Positions 6,845-13,310 of a stretch of DNA of 13,310 bases are shown piece by piece. The notes beneath the pieces were generated by a model that searched no databases, had not been told where the DNA came from, and saw only the letters and a list, made by a program, of their open reading frames with translations. The translations under genes and the position numbers were made by a program. Source of the stretch: Acidobacteriaceae bacterium (GTDB taxonomy: Bacteria > Acidobacteriota > Terriglobia > Terriglobales > Acidobacteriaceae); contig PLUJ01000122.1 in assembly GCA_003165455.1 (NCBI GenBank), positions 38,532-51,841 of the forward strand, read 5' to 3'. Numbering within the stretch: position 1 is the stretch's first letter; the number at the start of each line of letters is the position of its first letter.

Positions 6845-7542
6845 GTAGCACTAAGCTGTGGAACTCCGACGACGAACTCTTAACTCTGGTGCAGCGCGAA
6901 CTCTTCACCTGTGTGGTCGGCGATGTCATGGACAAATTGAACTTTCAGCATCAATTCCTTCCGCCCCAGATTCATCCTCTTCGAGAGGATATGGTTGTGA
7001 TCGGACGCGCCATGCCCGTTCTGGCCGTGGATGTTTTTGCAGAAAGGGTCGAAGGCAGCGCCAACCCATTAATGGATAAACCGTTCGGCTTGATGCTGGA
7101 AGCGCTGGACGATCTCCACAACAACGAAGTCTACGTCAACACCGGGTCCTCCCCTCGTAACGCGCTATGGGGAGAGTTAATGAGTACGCGGGCCCGCAAA
7201 TTAGGCAGCCGAGGAGCTGTATTGAATGGTTATGTCAGGGACACAAAAGCAATATTCAGTATGAATTTCCCAACTTTCGGATTCGGTTCGTACGGGCAAG
7301 ATTCTGCGCCTCGCTACAAAGTAGTCGACTTCCGGATTCCCGTTGAAATCGGATCCGTACGAGTGCGTCCGGGGGATATTCTTTTTGGCGATATCGACGG
7401 GGTATTGGCGGTTCCCGCCGAAGCGGAAACGGAAGTCTTTACCCGAGCTCTTGAAAAAGCTCGGGGCGAGAAGTTGGTGCGCAAGGCCATTGAAGAAGGC
7501 AGCAGTGCGGTGCAGGCTTTCCAAAAGTACGGGATCATGTAG
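6841..7542 (+). CDS. RraA family protein, HMG/oxaloacetate-type aldolase-like
   Basis: A 233-residue member of the RraA/HMG-aldolase family (often mislabelled dimethylmenaquinone methyltransferase). Characterised members with the intact active site are divalent-metal class II pyruvate aldolases acting on 4-hydroxy-4-methyl-2-oxoglutarate and decarboxylating oxaloacetate; RraA itself inhibits RNase E. The active-site segment is complete: GELMSTRARKLGSRGAVLNG (111-130) followed by YVRDT, with R133 binding the substrate and D134 binding metal, and the family's GDIDGVLAVP is at 183-192 after RPGDILFGD. That argues for an enzyme rather than an RNase regulator. GAAGGGGG ends 10 bases before the ATG inside eda, and the ATGA overlap couples it to eda. 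It may cleave or decarboxylate a branched or non-phosphorylated keto-acid produced in this pathway; the substrate is unknown. Confidence 0.85.
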   Translation: MSSTKLWNSDDELLTLVQRELFTCVVGDVMDKLNFQHQFLPPQIHPLREDMVVIGRAMPVLAVDVFAERVEGSANPLMDKPFGLMLEALDDLHNNEVYVNTGSSPRNALWGELMSTRARKLGSRGAVLNGYVRDTKAIFSMNFPTFGFGSYGQDSAPRYKVVDFRIPVEIGSVRVRPGDILFGDIDGVLAVPAEAETEVFTRALEKARGEKLVRKAIEEGSSAVQAFQKYGIM

Positions 7543-7555
7543 AAAAGAAGGAAAA

Positions 7556-8734
7556 ATGGATAATCCCATGTCCGCCAACCCAGCCTCCCGCACAGAACAG
7601 ATTCACCGTTTTCTCGAACAAAACGACTTGGGGGCTTGGATTGCCTGGAGGCCGGACGAACTCCTCATGCTCTGCGGCTATTTTCCGTTCTGGGGCGCTT
7701 CGTTATTGATTTGCGTTGCGGACGCTGCGCCCTTGTTGTTTATTCCGCAGATTGAACCGAGCGATCATATTCCTGCCGGCTTGAGGGTGAAGGAATATCC
7801 CTGGGGCGACTTAAAATGCTCCGATCCCTACTCGGCGCTGGTCGCGGCTGTTGGTGAGGAGTTGGTTAAGTCCAGGCTTAAACCGGAGCGAGTGGGCATG
7901 AACCCCAGCGCTTCGCGAATTTCGCTGCCGATTCAAGCCGCAGAACAAATTCCTATCGCAGAAAATTTTGCGGAACAGCTTAAAGATTTCACCGCGACGC
8001 CCGACGCCCGACGGCAACAGTCGCTTGCCGGCTTATATCTCAGAAAAACTTCTTCGGAGATTCAATCGATTCGGCTGGCTAACCAAGTTGCAAATATTGG
8101 GCTGCAGGCTTTCCAGAACAATTTGCAACCTGGGATTTCCGAGGCAGAGATTGCGGCAGGAGTGGAGTCAGCCATCTACCGCCAGATTGGTCGCGACGGC
8201 ATCTTTCACTCCCGGGGCTGGGCCATGGTCCAATCCGGCCCGAACAGCGCGTATGCGGGCCGATTCAATCGCTCGACCGGACGCCGCCTGCAGAATGGTG
8301 ATCTGGTTCTGATCGAGTTGGCAACCTGCGTAAACGGTTACTGGAGCGACCTGACGCGTACCGCCGTTGTCGGTTCAGTCAAACCGGAACTCGCGGAGTT
8401 ACTTTCCATTGTCGAAGATGCCCAGCAATCCGCAATCGATGCCGTGGCTCCTGGGATGGCAGCCGCCGACATTGATGCAATGGCACGGGATAAAATCGCG
8501 GCCCAAGGACTGTCTTCATTTTTTACTCATCACACGGGTCACCATGTCGGCTTCCGTTATCATGATCCGGGCTTTCTGATCGCTCCCGGTGTGAGTGCGA
8601 AACTTGAGTCCGGCATGGTGATCACCATCGAGCCTGGAGCCTACGTTCCAGAACGTGGCGGCGCCAGAGTCGAAGACGACGTTCTCGTCACTGCCTCCGG
8701 CCACGAAGTGCTTTCCAGAACAAGCGTGCCTTAA
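7556..8734 (+). CDS. M24 family hydrolase (Xaa-Pro peptidase / creatinase fold)
   Basis: A 392-residue two-domain pita-bread protein: creatinase-like N-terminal domain (about 10-150) and M24 catalytic domain (about 160-392). Compared with aminopeptidase P, the five metal-ligand positions are E254 (LIELATC; normally Asp), D265 (GYWSDLTRT), H329, E359 (TIEPGAY) and E373 (ARVEDD). The extra histidines H325 and H336 of the HxxxHxxGxxxH pattern are present. The fold covers proline dipeptidases but also non-peptidases such as creatinase and ectoine hydrolase, so the substrate is open; with the sugar-acid neighbours a C-N bond hydrolase acting on a conjugated acid is conceivable. Start: ATG 7556 lies just after AAGGA (7548-7552), rather close; ATG 7568 is the alternative. 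A longer reading frame back to 7343 overlaps the RraA gene and is not used. Same operon, 13 bases after RraA. Confidence 0.88.
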   Translation: MDNPMSANPASRTEQIHRFLEQNDLGAWIAWRPDELLMLCGYFPFWGASLLICVADAAPLLFIPQIEPSDHIPAGLRVKEYPWGDLKCSDPYSALVAAVGEELVKSRLKPERVGMNPSASRISLPIQAAEQIPIAENFAEQLKDFTATPDARRQQSLAGLYLRKTSSEIQSIRLANQVANIGLQAFQNNLQPGISEAEIAAGVESAIYRQIGRDGIFHSRGWAMVQSGPNSAYAGRFNRSTGRRLQNGDLVLIELATCVNGYWSDLTRTAVVGSVKPELAELLSIVEDAQQSAIDAVAPGMAAADIDAMARDKIAAQGLSSFFTHHTGHHVGFRYHDPGFLIAPGVSAKLESGMVITIEPGAYVPERGGARVEDDVLVTASGHEVLSRTSVP

Positions 8735-8751
8735 GAGGAACTTCGGCGGCC

Positions 8752-9525
8752 ATGATCACAATCGACCTTTCCGGCAAAGTCATTCTTATCACAGGGGCAT
8801 TGGGCTCAATTGCCGAGCACATGGTGCGAAGGCTCACCGAAGCCGGCGCAACCCTCGTGCTCACGGACATCAAATCGGCGGAAGAAGCCTCCGAGAAGCT
8901 GCGTGGCTGGCGAATACCTTGTTCGTCATATGTCTATATTCCTGCGGATATCACAGATTCCAGCCAGGTAAATCGGGTGGTCGGCACAGCGTTCCAGAAG
9001 TTCCCGCAGATGGATACCGTCATCGGCCATGCTGGCGGCTGCGGACTGCATCCGTTCGCCAGTACTTCGGAAGACGAGTACGAGCGAATCTTTCGCTTCA
9101 ATTACTTCGCGCAAACTTATCTGGCCCGATCCGTGTTGGCGGAATGGATGAAGCGCAACATCGCTGGGCATTTGATTTTCACATCTTCTTATGTGGCTCG
9201 CATGCCTCACACGCAGATTCCGTCCTACTCCTCCGCGAAGGCGGCCTTGGAAAACTTAGCGCGCAGCCTGGCGCTCGAATATGCACTTACTGGAATTCGT
9301 GTGAACGTAGTCTCCCCGGGCAATGTCGCCGCCGGTAGTTCGTTGAAGGTTTTTGACGAGGACCCAGCCTATCGCGAATTCGTACTTCGAGTCTCGTTGG
9401 GTAGAAGAAACAGTCCTGAGTCGATCGCGGACACATTCGTTTTTCTCTGCTCGCCACTAGCTGTCGAGATTAATGGGCAAATCCTCAGTCCAGATTACGG
9501 CGCGGGCATCGGAAATCGCCTATGA
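8752..9525 (+). CDS. SDR-family oxidoreductase with degenerate cofactor loop
   Basis: A 257-residue short-chain dehydrogenase fold. The glycine loop reads TGALGSIA (14-21), with Ser and Ala at positions where classical SDRs have Gly (TGxxxGIG). D39 at the end of strand 2 (LVLTDI) favours NAD(H) if a cofactor is bound, ADITD (65-69) marks the next strand, and the NNAG segment reads GHAGG (92-96). The catalytic set is intact: N117, S146, Y159 and K163, followed by SPGNVAAG (188-195). It should therefore be an active dehydrogenase, probably on a sugar or aldonate, but the cofactor loop is unusual. AGAGGA lies about 11 bases before the ATG. Its stop overlaps the following UxuA-like gene by 4 bases (ATGA), so the two are coupled and may act in sequence: oxidation or reduction, then dehydration. 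Confidence 0.85.
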   Translation: MITIDLSGKVILITGALGSIAEHMVRRLTEAGATLVLTDIKSAEEASEKLRGWRIPCSSYVYIPADITDSSQVNRVVGTAFQKFPQMDTVIGHAGGCGLHPFASTSEDEYERIFRFNYFAQTYLARSVLAEWMKRNIAGHLIFTSSYVARMPHTQIPSYSSAKAALENLARSLALEYALTGIRVNVVSPGNVAAGSSLKVFDEDPAYREFVLRVSLGRRNSPESIADTFVFLCSPLAVEINGQILSPDYGAGIGNRL

Positions 9526-10640
9526 AAATCGGCCTTGGCCTCTATCGTCACATGCTGACGCGGGACTTCTACGATTTCGCACGGCAAGCAGGCTGTACCC
9601 ACGTCGTAGCTCACCTGGTGGATTATTTCAATCAAGGTCCATCCAACCCACGGAACAATCAGCCCACCGGCTCGAAATATGAGCCTTGGGGAGTTGCAGG
9701 CGATCCCGAGCGGCTATGGGCCGTCCAAGAATTGAAGAAGCTTCGCGCCGAAATTGAAGAGGCTGGCCTGATTTTAGCGGCGATTGAGAATCTCGATCCC
9801 GCACATTGGCACGACATTCTGCTCGACGGCCCGCAACGCGCCCAGCAGATCGAAAAGGTGAAGACCATCATTCGCAACATGGGCGAAGCCGGCATTCCAG
9901 TGCTGGGCTATAACTTCAGTTTGGCGGGCGTATGTGGACGCGTCACCGCTCCGCTGGGACGTGGTGGAGCAATCACATTGGGGATGGACGGTCCAGCCGA
10001 AGACGTACCCATTCCGAATGGGACGGTCTGGAATATGATCTACGATTCCAACGCGCCGGCTGGCACTCTGCCGACAATTCCTCACGAAGAACTCTGGCGG
10101 CGCTTGCAAAGATTCCTCGAAGAAGTCATTCCCATCGCCGAAGAATCAGGCGTTAAGCTGGCTGCCCATCCTGACGATCCTCCCATGCCGACCATGCGAC
10201 GGCAGCCCCGGCTTGTTTACCAGCCTCACATGTACCAGAGGTTAATCGATTTGGCCCCTAGCCGCAGCAATGCGCTTGAATTATGTGTCGGTACTCTCGC
10301 GGAAATGACGGAAGGAGATCTTTACGACGCGGTGAATCGATACAGCAAACAAGGCAAGATTGCCTACATTCATCTTCGCAATGTGGCCGACAAGGTCCCA
10401 CACTATCGCGAGACTTTCATCGACGAAGGCGATGTGGACATGATTCGCATCCTGGCGATTCTCCACGGAAACGGATTCGACGGCGTTCTCATTCCCGATC
10501 ACACTCCGCAGATGAACTGCTCCGCCCCCTGGCACGCCGGAATGGCGCATACCCTCGGATTCATGCTGGCCGCAAAGGCCGTGATTCAATCGTCTAAAAG
10601 TTGCTGCTCCGATCTGGCGACTGCCCATGGAGACAACTAG
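9522..10640 (+). CDS. UxuA-family (mannonate dehydratase-like) protein, second divergent copy
   Basis: A 372-residue TIM-barrel protein of the mannonate dehydratase family, clearly related to but different from the uxuA product on the other strand. Shared features are LAAHPDDPP (213-221), ELCVGTLAE (253-261), IHLRNV (283-288) and IPDHTP (324-329), so the metal and catalytic histidine/aspartate set appears retained. Differences: it begins MKIGLGLYRHMLTRD instead of the WRWFGP start; the canonical FCVGSFGAR is replaced by LCVGTLAEM; RPDHGH becomes IPDHTP; and the C-terminus has WHAGMAHTLGFMLAA (337-351). About 24 residues shorter. It likely dehydrates a different aldonate or acts as an epimerase/isomerase-like relative; mannonate remains possible. 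A GGA sequence nine bases before the ATG lies in the SDR gene end. The following transporter gene overlaps its end by 14 bases. Confidence 0.87.
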   Translation: MKIGLGLYRHMLTRDFYDFARQAGCTHVVAHLVDYFNQGPSNPRNNQPTGSKYEPWGVAGDPERLWAVQELKKLRAEIEEAGLILAAIENLDPAHWHDILLDGPQRAQQIEKVKTIIRNMGEAGIPVLGYNFSLAGVCGRVTAPLGRGGAITLGMDGPAEDVPIPNGTVWNMIYDSNAPAGTLPTIPHEELWRRLQRFLEEVIPIAEESGVKLAAHPDDPPMPTMRRQPRLVYQPHMYQRLIDLAPSRSNALELCVGTLAEMTEGDLYDAVNRYSKQGKIAYIHLRNVADKVPHYRETFIDEGDVDMIRILAILHGNGFDGVLIPDHTPQMNCSAPWHAGMAHTLGFMLAAKAVIQSSKSCCSDLATAHGDN

Positions 10641-12021
10641 CCTGAAAAATCTTCCGGCGTCATACTCGCGTGCCCCGCTCATCATCGCCGCGAGTGTCTC
10701 CACGCTCGGTGGACTGCTGTTCGGTTATGACAACATTGTGATCAGCGGCGCAATCGGGTATCTGAGCCAGTTGTTTCAGCTAAATGCGGCTGGGATTGGC
10801 TGGGCTGCAGGGTGCGCGCTGGTGGGGTGCATCGCGGGCTGCGCGGCGGCAGGTACCATCGCCGATTATCTCGGAAAGAAAAAGGGGCTCGCGCTTTGTG
10901 CAATTTGTTTCGCGCTCTCGTCGGTTGGAATGATGTTTGCCGCTAGCCTCCACCAGTTTGTTTTTTGGCGGCTCATCGGCGGATTGGGCATCGGTGCGGC
11001 GTCCGTAATTTCTCCAAATTACATTGCGGAGATCGCTCCCACGCCGGTTCGCGGCCGTTGCGTCACGCTTTATCAGCTCGGCATTGTAGTTGGAATTCTC
11101 GCTGCCGTCTTCGTGAACATGCTCATTCAACGCATGGGCAACGAGGCCTGGAATATCTCTACCGGATGGCGATTGATGTTCCTCGCTGGTGTGGTCCCGG
11201 CGGTTCTGTTTGGATTGATGATTATCCCAGCGGTGGAAAGTCCGCGCTGGCTCATGAAAGTCGGATGTCGCGATAGGGCGATTGCCATCCTCTCTAAAAT
11301 CAATGGCTCCGCGGCTGCGCACAAAGAAGCTGCTGAGATCGAGGACTCGCTCGCCGTCGAAGATGGTCATATCTCAGAACTGTTTACCACCTTCCGTCGC
11401 CCGCTATTGCTTGGAATCATGCTGGCCGGATTGCAACAAATTAGCGGTATCACGCCGCTGTTTTCTTTTCTTCCGGAGATCTTCCGGTCCGCCGGAACTG
11501 CAACCGGCGACGCTTTCTTTCAGTCGGTGCTGGTGAGTATCATCAATCTTCTATTCACGCTGTTCGCTCTTTGGCTGGTCGATCGCGCCGGACGAAAGAC
11601 ACTAATCTTAGCCGGAACCACCTTGCAGTTTATTTCGCTTGCGCTCGTTGGCTGGTTCTACCACATCCACGGCAGCGGGTTAGCAGTCTTAATTCTTGTA
11701 ATGAGTTTCGTCGCGGGGCATGCGTTTGGTAACGGCGTGGCTTGCTGGGTGATCATCTCCGAAATCTATCCAACCAAAGTACGAGGGCGCGGCATGTCTA
11801 TCGCCACAACCGCACTCTGGGTGGTCGGCTACCTCGGGAATCAGATGTTTCCCTTGATGCAGAAAGATCTTGGATCGGACGGCACGTTTTGGTTGTTCAG
11901 CGCGGGTGCCTTGTTGACGATTATTCTTGTCAGCTGGCTGATCCCCGAAACGAAGGGGCGTTCGCTCGAAGAAATTACAAAATTTTGGACGGAAGGGAAA
12001 TCGCTCCAGAGCGTTATTTGA
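10627..12021 (+). CDS. MFS sugar porter family transporter (XylE/AraE/GalP-like)
   Basis: A 464-residue, 12-helix inner-membrane sugar:proton symporter of the sugar porter family. Signatures in order: GGLLFGYDN (28-36), ADYLGKKKG (79-87, the D-R-x-GRR-type loop), WRLIGGLGIGAAS (114-126), PNYIAEIAPTPVRGR (130-144), PAVESPRWLM (201-210), QQISGIT (270-276), VDRAGRKTL (318-326), SEIYPTKVRGRG (378-389) and the C-terminal PETKGRSLEEI (440-450). Two usual sugar-contact motifs are altered: QQxSGIN followed by YY is QQISGITPLFSF, and the helix-10 GPxPW segment is NGVACW. This suggests a substrate other than plain glucose or xylose. It is the last gene of the plus operon, overlapping the UxuA-like gene by 14 bases, which ties it to this pathway. 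The other arm carries an ACS-type acid permease, so the cluster has two transport classes. Confidence 0.92.
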   Translation: METTSLKNLPASYSRAPLIIAASVSTLGGLLFGYDNIVISGAIGYLSQLFQLNAAGIGWAAGCALVGCIAGCAAAGTIADYLGKKKGLALCAICFALSSVGMMFAASLHQFVFWRLIGGLGIGAASVISPNYIAEIAPTPVRGRCVTLYQLGIVVGILAAVFVNMLIQRMGNEAWNISTGWRLMFLAGVVPAVLFGLMIIPAVESPRWLMKVGCRDRAIAILSKINGSAAAHKEAAEIEDSLAVEDGHISELFTTFRRPLLLGIMLAGLQQISGITPLFSFLPEIFRSAGTATGDAFFQSVLVSIINLLFTLFALWLVDRAGRKTLILAGTTLQFISLALVGWFYHIHGSGLAVLILVMSFVAGHAFGNGVACWVIISEIYPTKVRGRGMSIATTALWVVGYLGNQMFPLMQKDLGSDGTFWLFSAGALLTIILVSWLIPETKGRSLEEITKFWTEGKSLQSVI

Positions 12022-12128
12022 GTTCGCTTTCGTTGCGCCACCCTCGCCACGCGCCTTTCGCACACGTATAAACTGGCATTGTCTCTCAAACTTATCACTG
12101 ACAAACTCTCCTTGACCGTGACGCCGGA

Positions 12129-13202
12129 TTAGCGTTGGCGGCGCTCGGAATAATGGATTCCGCTTAGATTTCTTAGGGTGGCTGCCGCCGCTTCGGGAGT
12201 AATATCCCGCTGTGGGCTGGCCATCATTTCATACCCGACCATAAACTTGCGAACCATCGACGAACGCAGCAGCGGTGGATAGAAATGTGCATGCAGGTGC
12301 CACTCCGGATGGGATTCCTCATCTGTGGGTGACTGATGGAAACCCATCGAATAGGGAAACGATATCTCGAAGAGATTGTCATAACGCGTGGTGAGCTGTT
12401 TGAAAATATCAGCCAGGCCCGTCCGCATCGCGGCATCCAAAGATCCCAAATTCCCCACGTGGACTTTGCTCAGCAGCATCACTTCAAAAGGCCAAACCGC
12501 CCAGAACGGCACCAGGGCCGTGAAATGGGCATTCTCAACAATCATGCGCGTTTCAGCCTGCGCTTCCATTTGCAAATAATCGCAAAGCAGGCATGCCCGA
12601 TTCTTCTGTAAGTAAGCTTTCTGCGCTTGCTGCTCTTTCCTCGGTTCATTGGGAATCGTTTGATTGGCCCAGATTTGGCCGTGTGGATGCGCATTGCTGC
12701 ATCCCATCATCTCGCCCCGATTCTCAAAGATTTGAACGTACTGGATATAGGGCAAAGAACCGATTGCAGAGTACTGTTCAGCCCAAGTCTCCACAACGCG
12801 GGTTATCTCCGGAATTGTCATACGCGCCAGGGTCATTTCGTGGCGAGGCGAAAAGCAAATCACTTTACAGATACCGGCCTCGGACTCCGAAAGCAACAAG
12901 CCCCGCCCGGACTCATCTTGCCTTGAAGGTCTCGCTTTTTCTAGCTCCGGAGGCTTCAGCGCTGCGAAATCGTTGCTGAATACGAATGTGCTTTGATACT
13001 GGGAATTCCGCGCCCCACCTGCTCGCTCGTTACCGGGACAGAGATAGCAGTTCGGATCGTAAGTTAGCGCCGCGCCGGATGCCGCCACCTCCAGTTGACC
13101 ACTCCAGGGCCGCTCCGCGCGATGCGGAGACACCAGAACCCAGTCGCCGGTGAGCGGATTGAATCGGCGATGAGGGTTCTGATAAAAATTTCCCGCTTCC
13201 AT
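12129..13202 (-). CDS. galT: Galactose-1-phosphate uridylyltransferase
   Basis: Leloir pathway enzyme transferring UMP from UDP-glucose to galactose 1-phosphate through a covalent uridylyl-histidine. The 357-residue protein matches the Escherichia coli type along its length. Zinc-site residues C52 and C55 (NCYLCPGN), H121 and H172; active-site motif NAHPHGQIW (170-178) with nucleophile H174; second metal site E186, H289, H304 and H306 (LHAHFYPPLLRSS). RRFNPLTGDWVLVSPHR (12-28) and MVRKFMVGYEM (316-326) are also family hallmarks. AAGGTG lies a few bases before the ATG, inside the end of galK, whose stop codon directly abuts this start, so the two are one operon. It converges with the sugar-porter gene across 107 bases. 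No sign of degeneration. Confidence 0.96.
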   Translation of the reverse strand: MEAGNFYQNPHRRFNPLTGDWVLVSPHRAERPWSGQLEVAASGAALTYDPNCYLCPGNERAGGARNSQYQSTFVFSNDFAALKPPELEKARPSRQDESGRGLLLSESEAGICKVICFSPRHEMTLARMTIPEITRVVETWAEQYSAIGSLPYIQYVQIFENRGEMMGCSNAHPHGQIWANQTIPNEPRKEQQAQKAYLQKNRACLLCDYLQMEAQAETRMIVENAHFTALVPFWAVWPFEVMLLSKVHVGNLGSLDAAMRTGLADIFKQLTTRYDNLFEISFPYSMGFHQSPTDEESHPEWHLHAHFYPPLLRSSMVRKFMVGYEMMASPQRDITPEAAAATLRNLSGIHYSERRQR

Positions 13203-13310
13203 CTACTCTTCACCTTGTGATCCGGGCCACGCCTGCGCGCCGTGGGCGGGATCGCAAGCGAAAATCGTGGGAGTAATACCTGTCCTCTCACGGTAGGCTT
13301 GCCCCATGTG
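13203..13310 (-). CDS. galK: C-terminal end of galactokinase (rest outside window)
   Basis: Reading in from the right edge on the minus strand there are 35 sense codons and a TAG at 13205-13203, immediately before the galT ATG with no gap. The translation includes YRERTGITPTIFACDP then AHGAQAW, which matches the C-terminal end of galactokinase (a TGI...F.C.P..GA pattern, as in Escherichia coli GalK, ...TGIKETFYVC). Galactokinase phosphorylates galactose to the substrate of GalT, so the neighbour is exactly what this position predicts. The tail continues nine residues beyond the usual end (WPGSQGEE). Only the tail is visible, but frame, motif and synteny agree. Confidence 0.8.
   Translation of the reverse strand, partial: HMGQAYRERTGITPTIFACDPAHGAQAWPGSQGEE

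Noticed and set aside
7343..7555. In-frame 71-codon extension upstream of the M24 hydrolase
   Set aside because: It overlaps the well-supported RraA gene in another frame, its residues do not resemble an M24 N-terminus, and a ribosome site lies just before 7556.
12022..12128. Convergent intergenic space between the sugar porter and galT, expected to hold a bidirectional terminator
   Set aside because: I found no stable stem-loop with a T-run on either strand.

Overview
The window is a bacterial chromosomal segment with mid-to-high 50s GC by eye, densely packed with carbohydrate-acid catabolism genes. The gene style (many SDRs, ACS-type MFS permease, KDG kinase of the long GGGD type, small glycine-rich DUF3309-like membrane protein) resembles soil Acidobacteriota (Terriglobia), but this is a judgement from general resemblance; there is no rRNA or other marker in the window to prove it. 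There are no tRNAs, rRNAs, CRISPR arrays, insertion sequences or prophage genes that I can see.

Layout. Bases 1-128 hold the tail of a small glycine-rich membrane protein on the + strand. Bases 261-4750 hold a minus-strand operon, read right to left: KDG kinase (kdgK), mannonate dehydratase (uxuA), an SDR dehydrogenase, and an ACS-family MFS permease. A short divergent control region (about 4751-4931) carries four near-identical direct repeats, a palindrome and a perfect TATAAT box. Bases 4932-12021 hold a seven-gene plus-strand operon: enolase-superfamily sugar-acid dehydratase, KDPG/KHG aldolase (eda), RraA/HMG-aldolase-like protein, M24 (aminopeptidase P/creatinase fold) hydrolase, a second SDR, a second divergent UxuA-family protein, and a sugar-porter MFS transporter. 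Bases 12129-13310 hold a convergent minus-strand Leloir pair: galT complete, preceded by the last 35 codons of galK, whose stop codon touches the galT start.

How the genes fit together. Two transporters bring in substrates; SDRs oxidise or reduce them to aldonates; UxuA, the enolase-superfamily dehydratase and perhaps the second UxuA-like protein dehydrate aldonates to 2-keto-3-deoxy acids; KdgK phosphorylates KDG to KDPG; Eda splits KDPG to pyruvate and glyceraldehyde 3-phosphate. The two arms depend on each other: the kinase is on one strand and the aldolase on the other, so the shared central control region probably switches both on together. No transcription factor, no uronate isomerase (UxaC) and no long-chain-type UxuB lie in the window.

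The parts that are not textbook are in the plus-strand arm: an M24 hydrolase with Glu in place of the first metal-binding Asp, an RraA-family aldolase translationally coupled to Eda, an SDR with a degenerate cofactor loop, and a second UxuA-like protein. Together these suggest an uncharacterised sugar-acid (possibly conjugated sugar-acid) pathway feeding into KDPG; the substrate cannot be read from the sequence.
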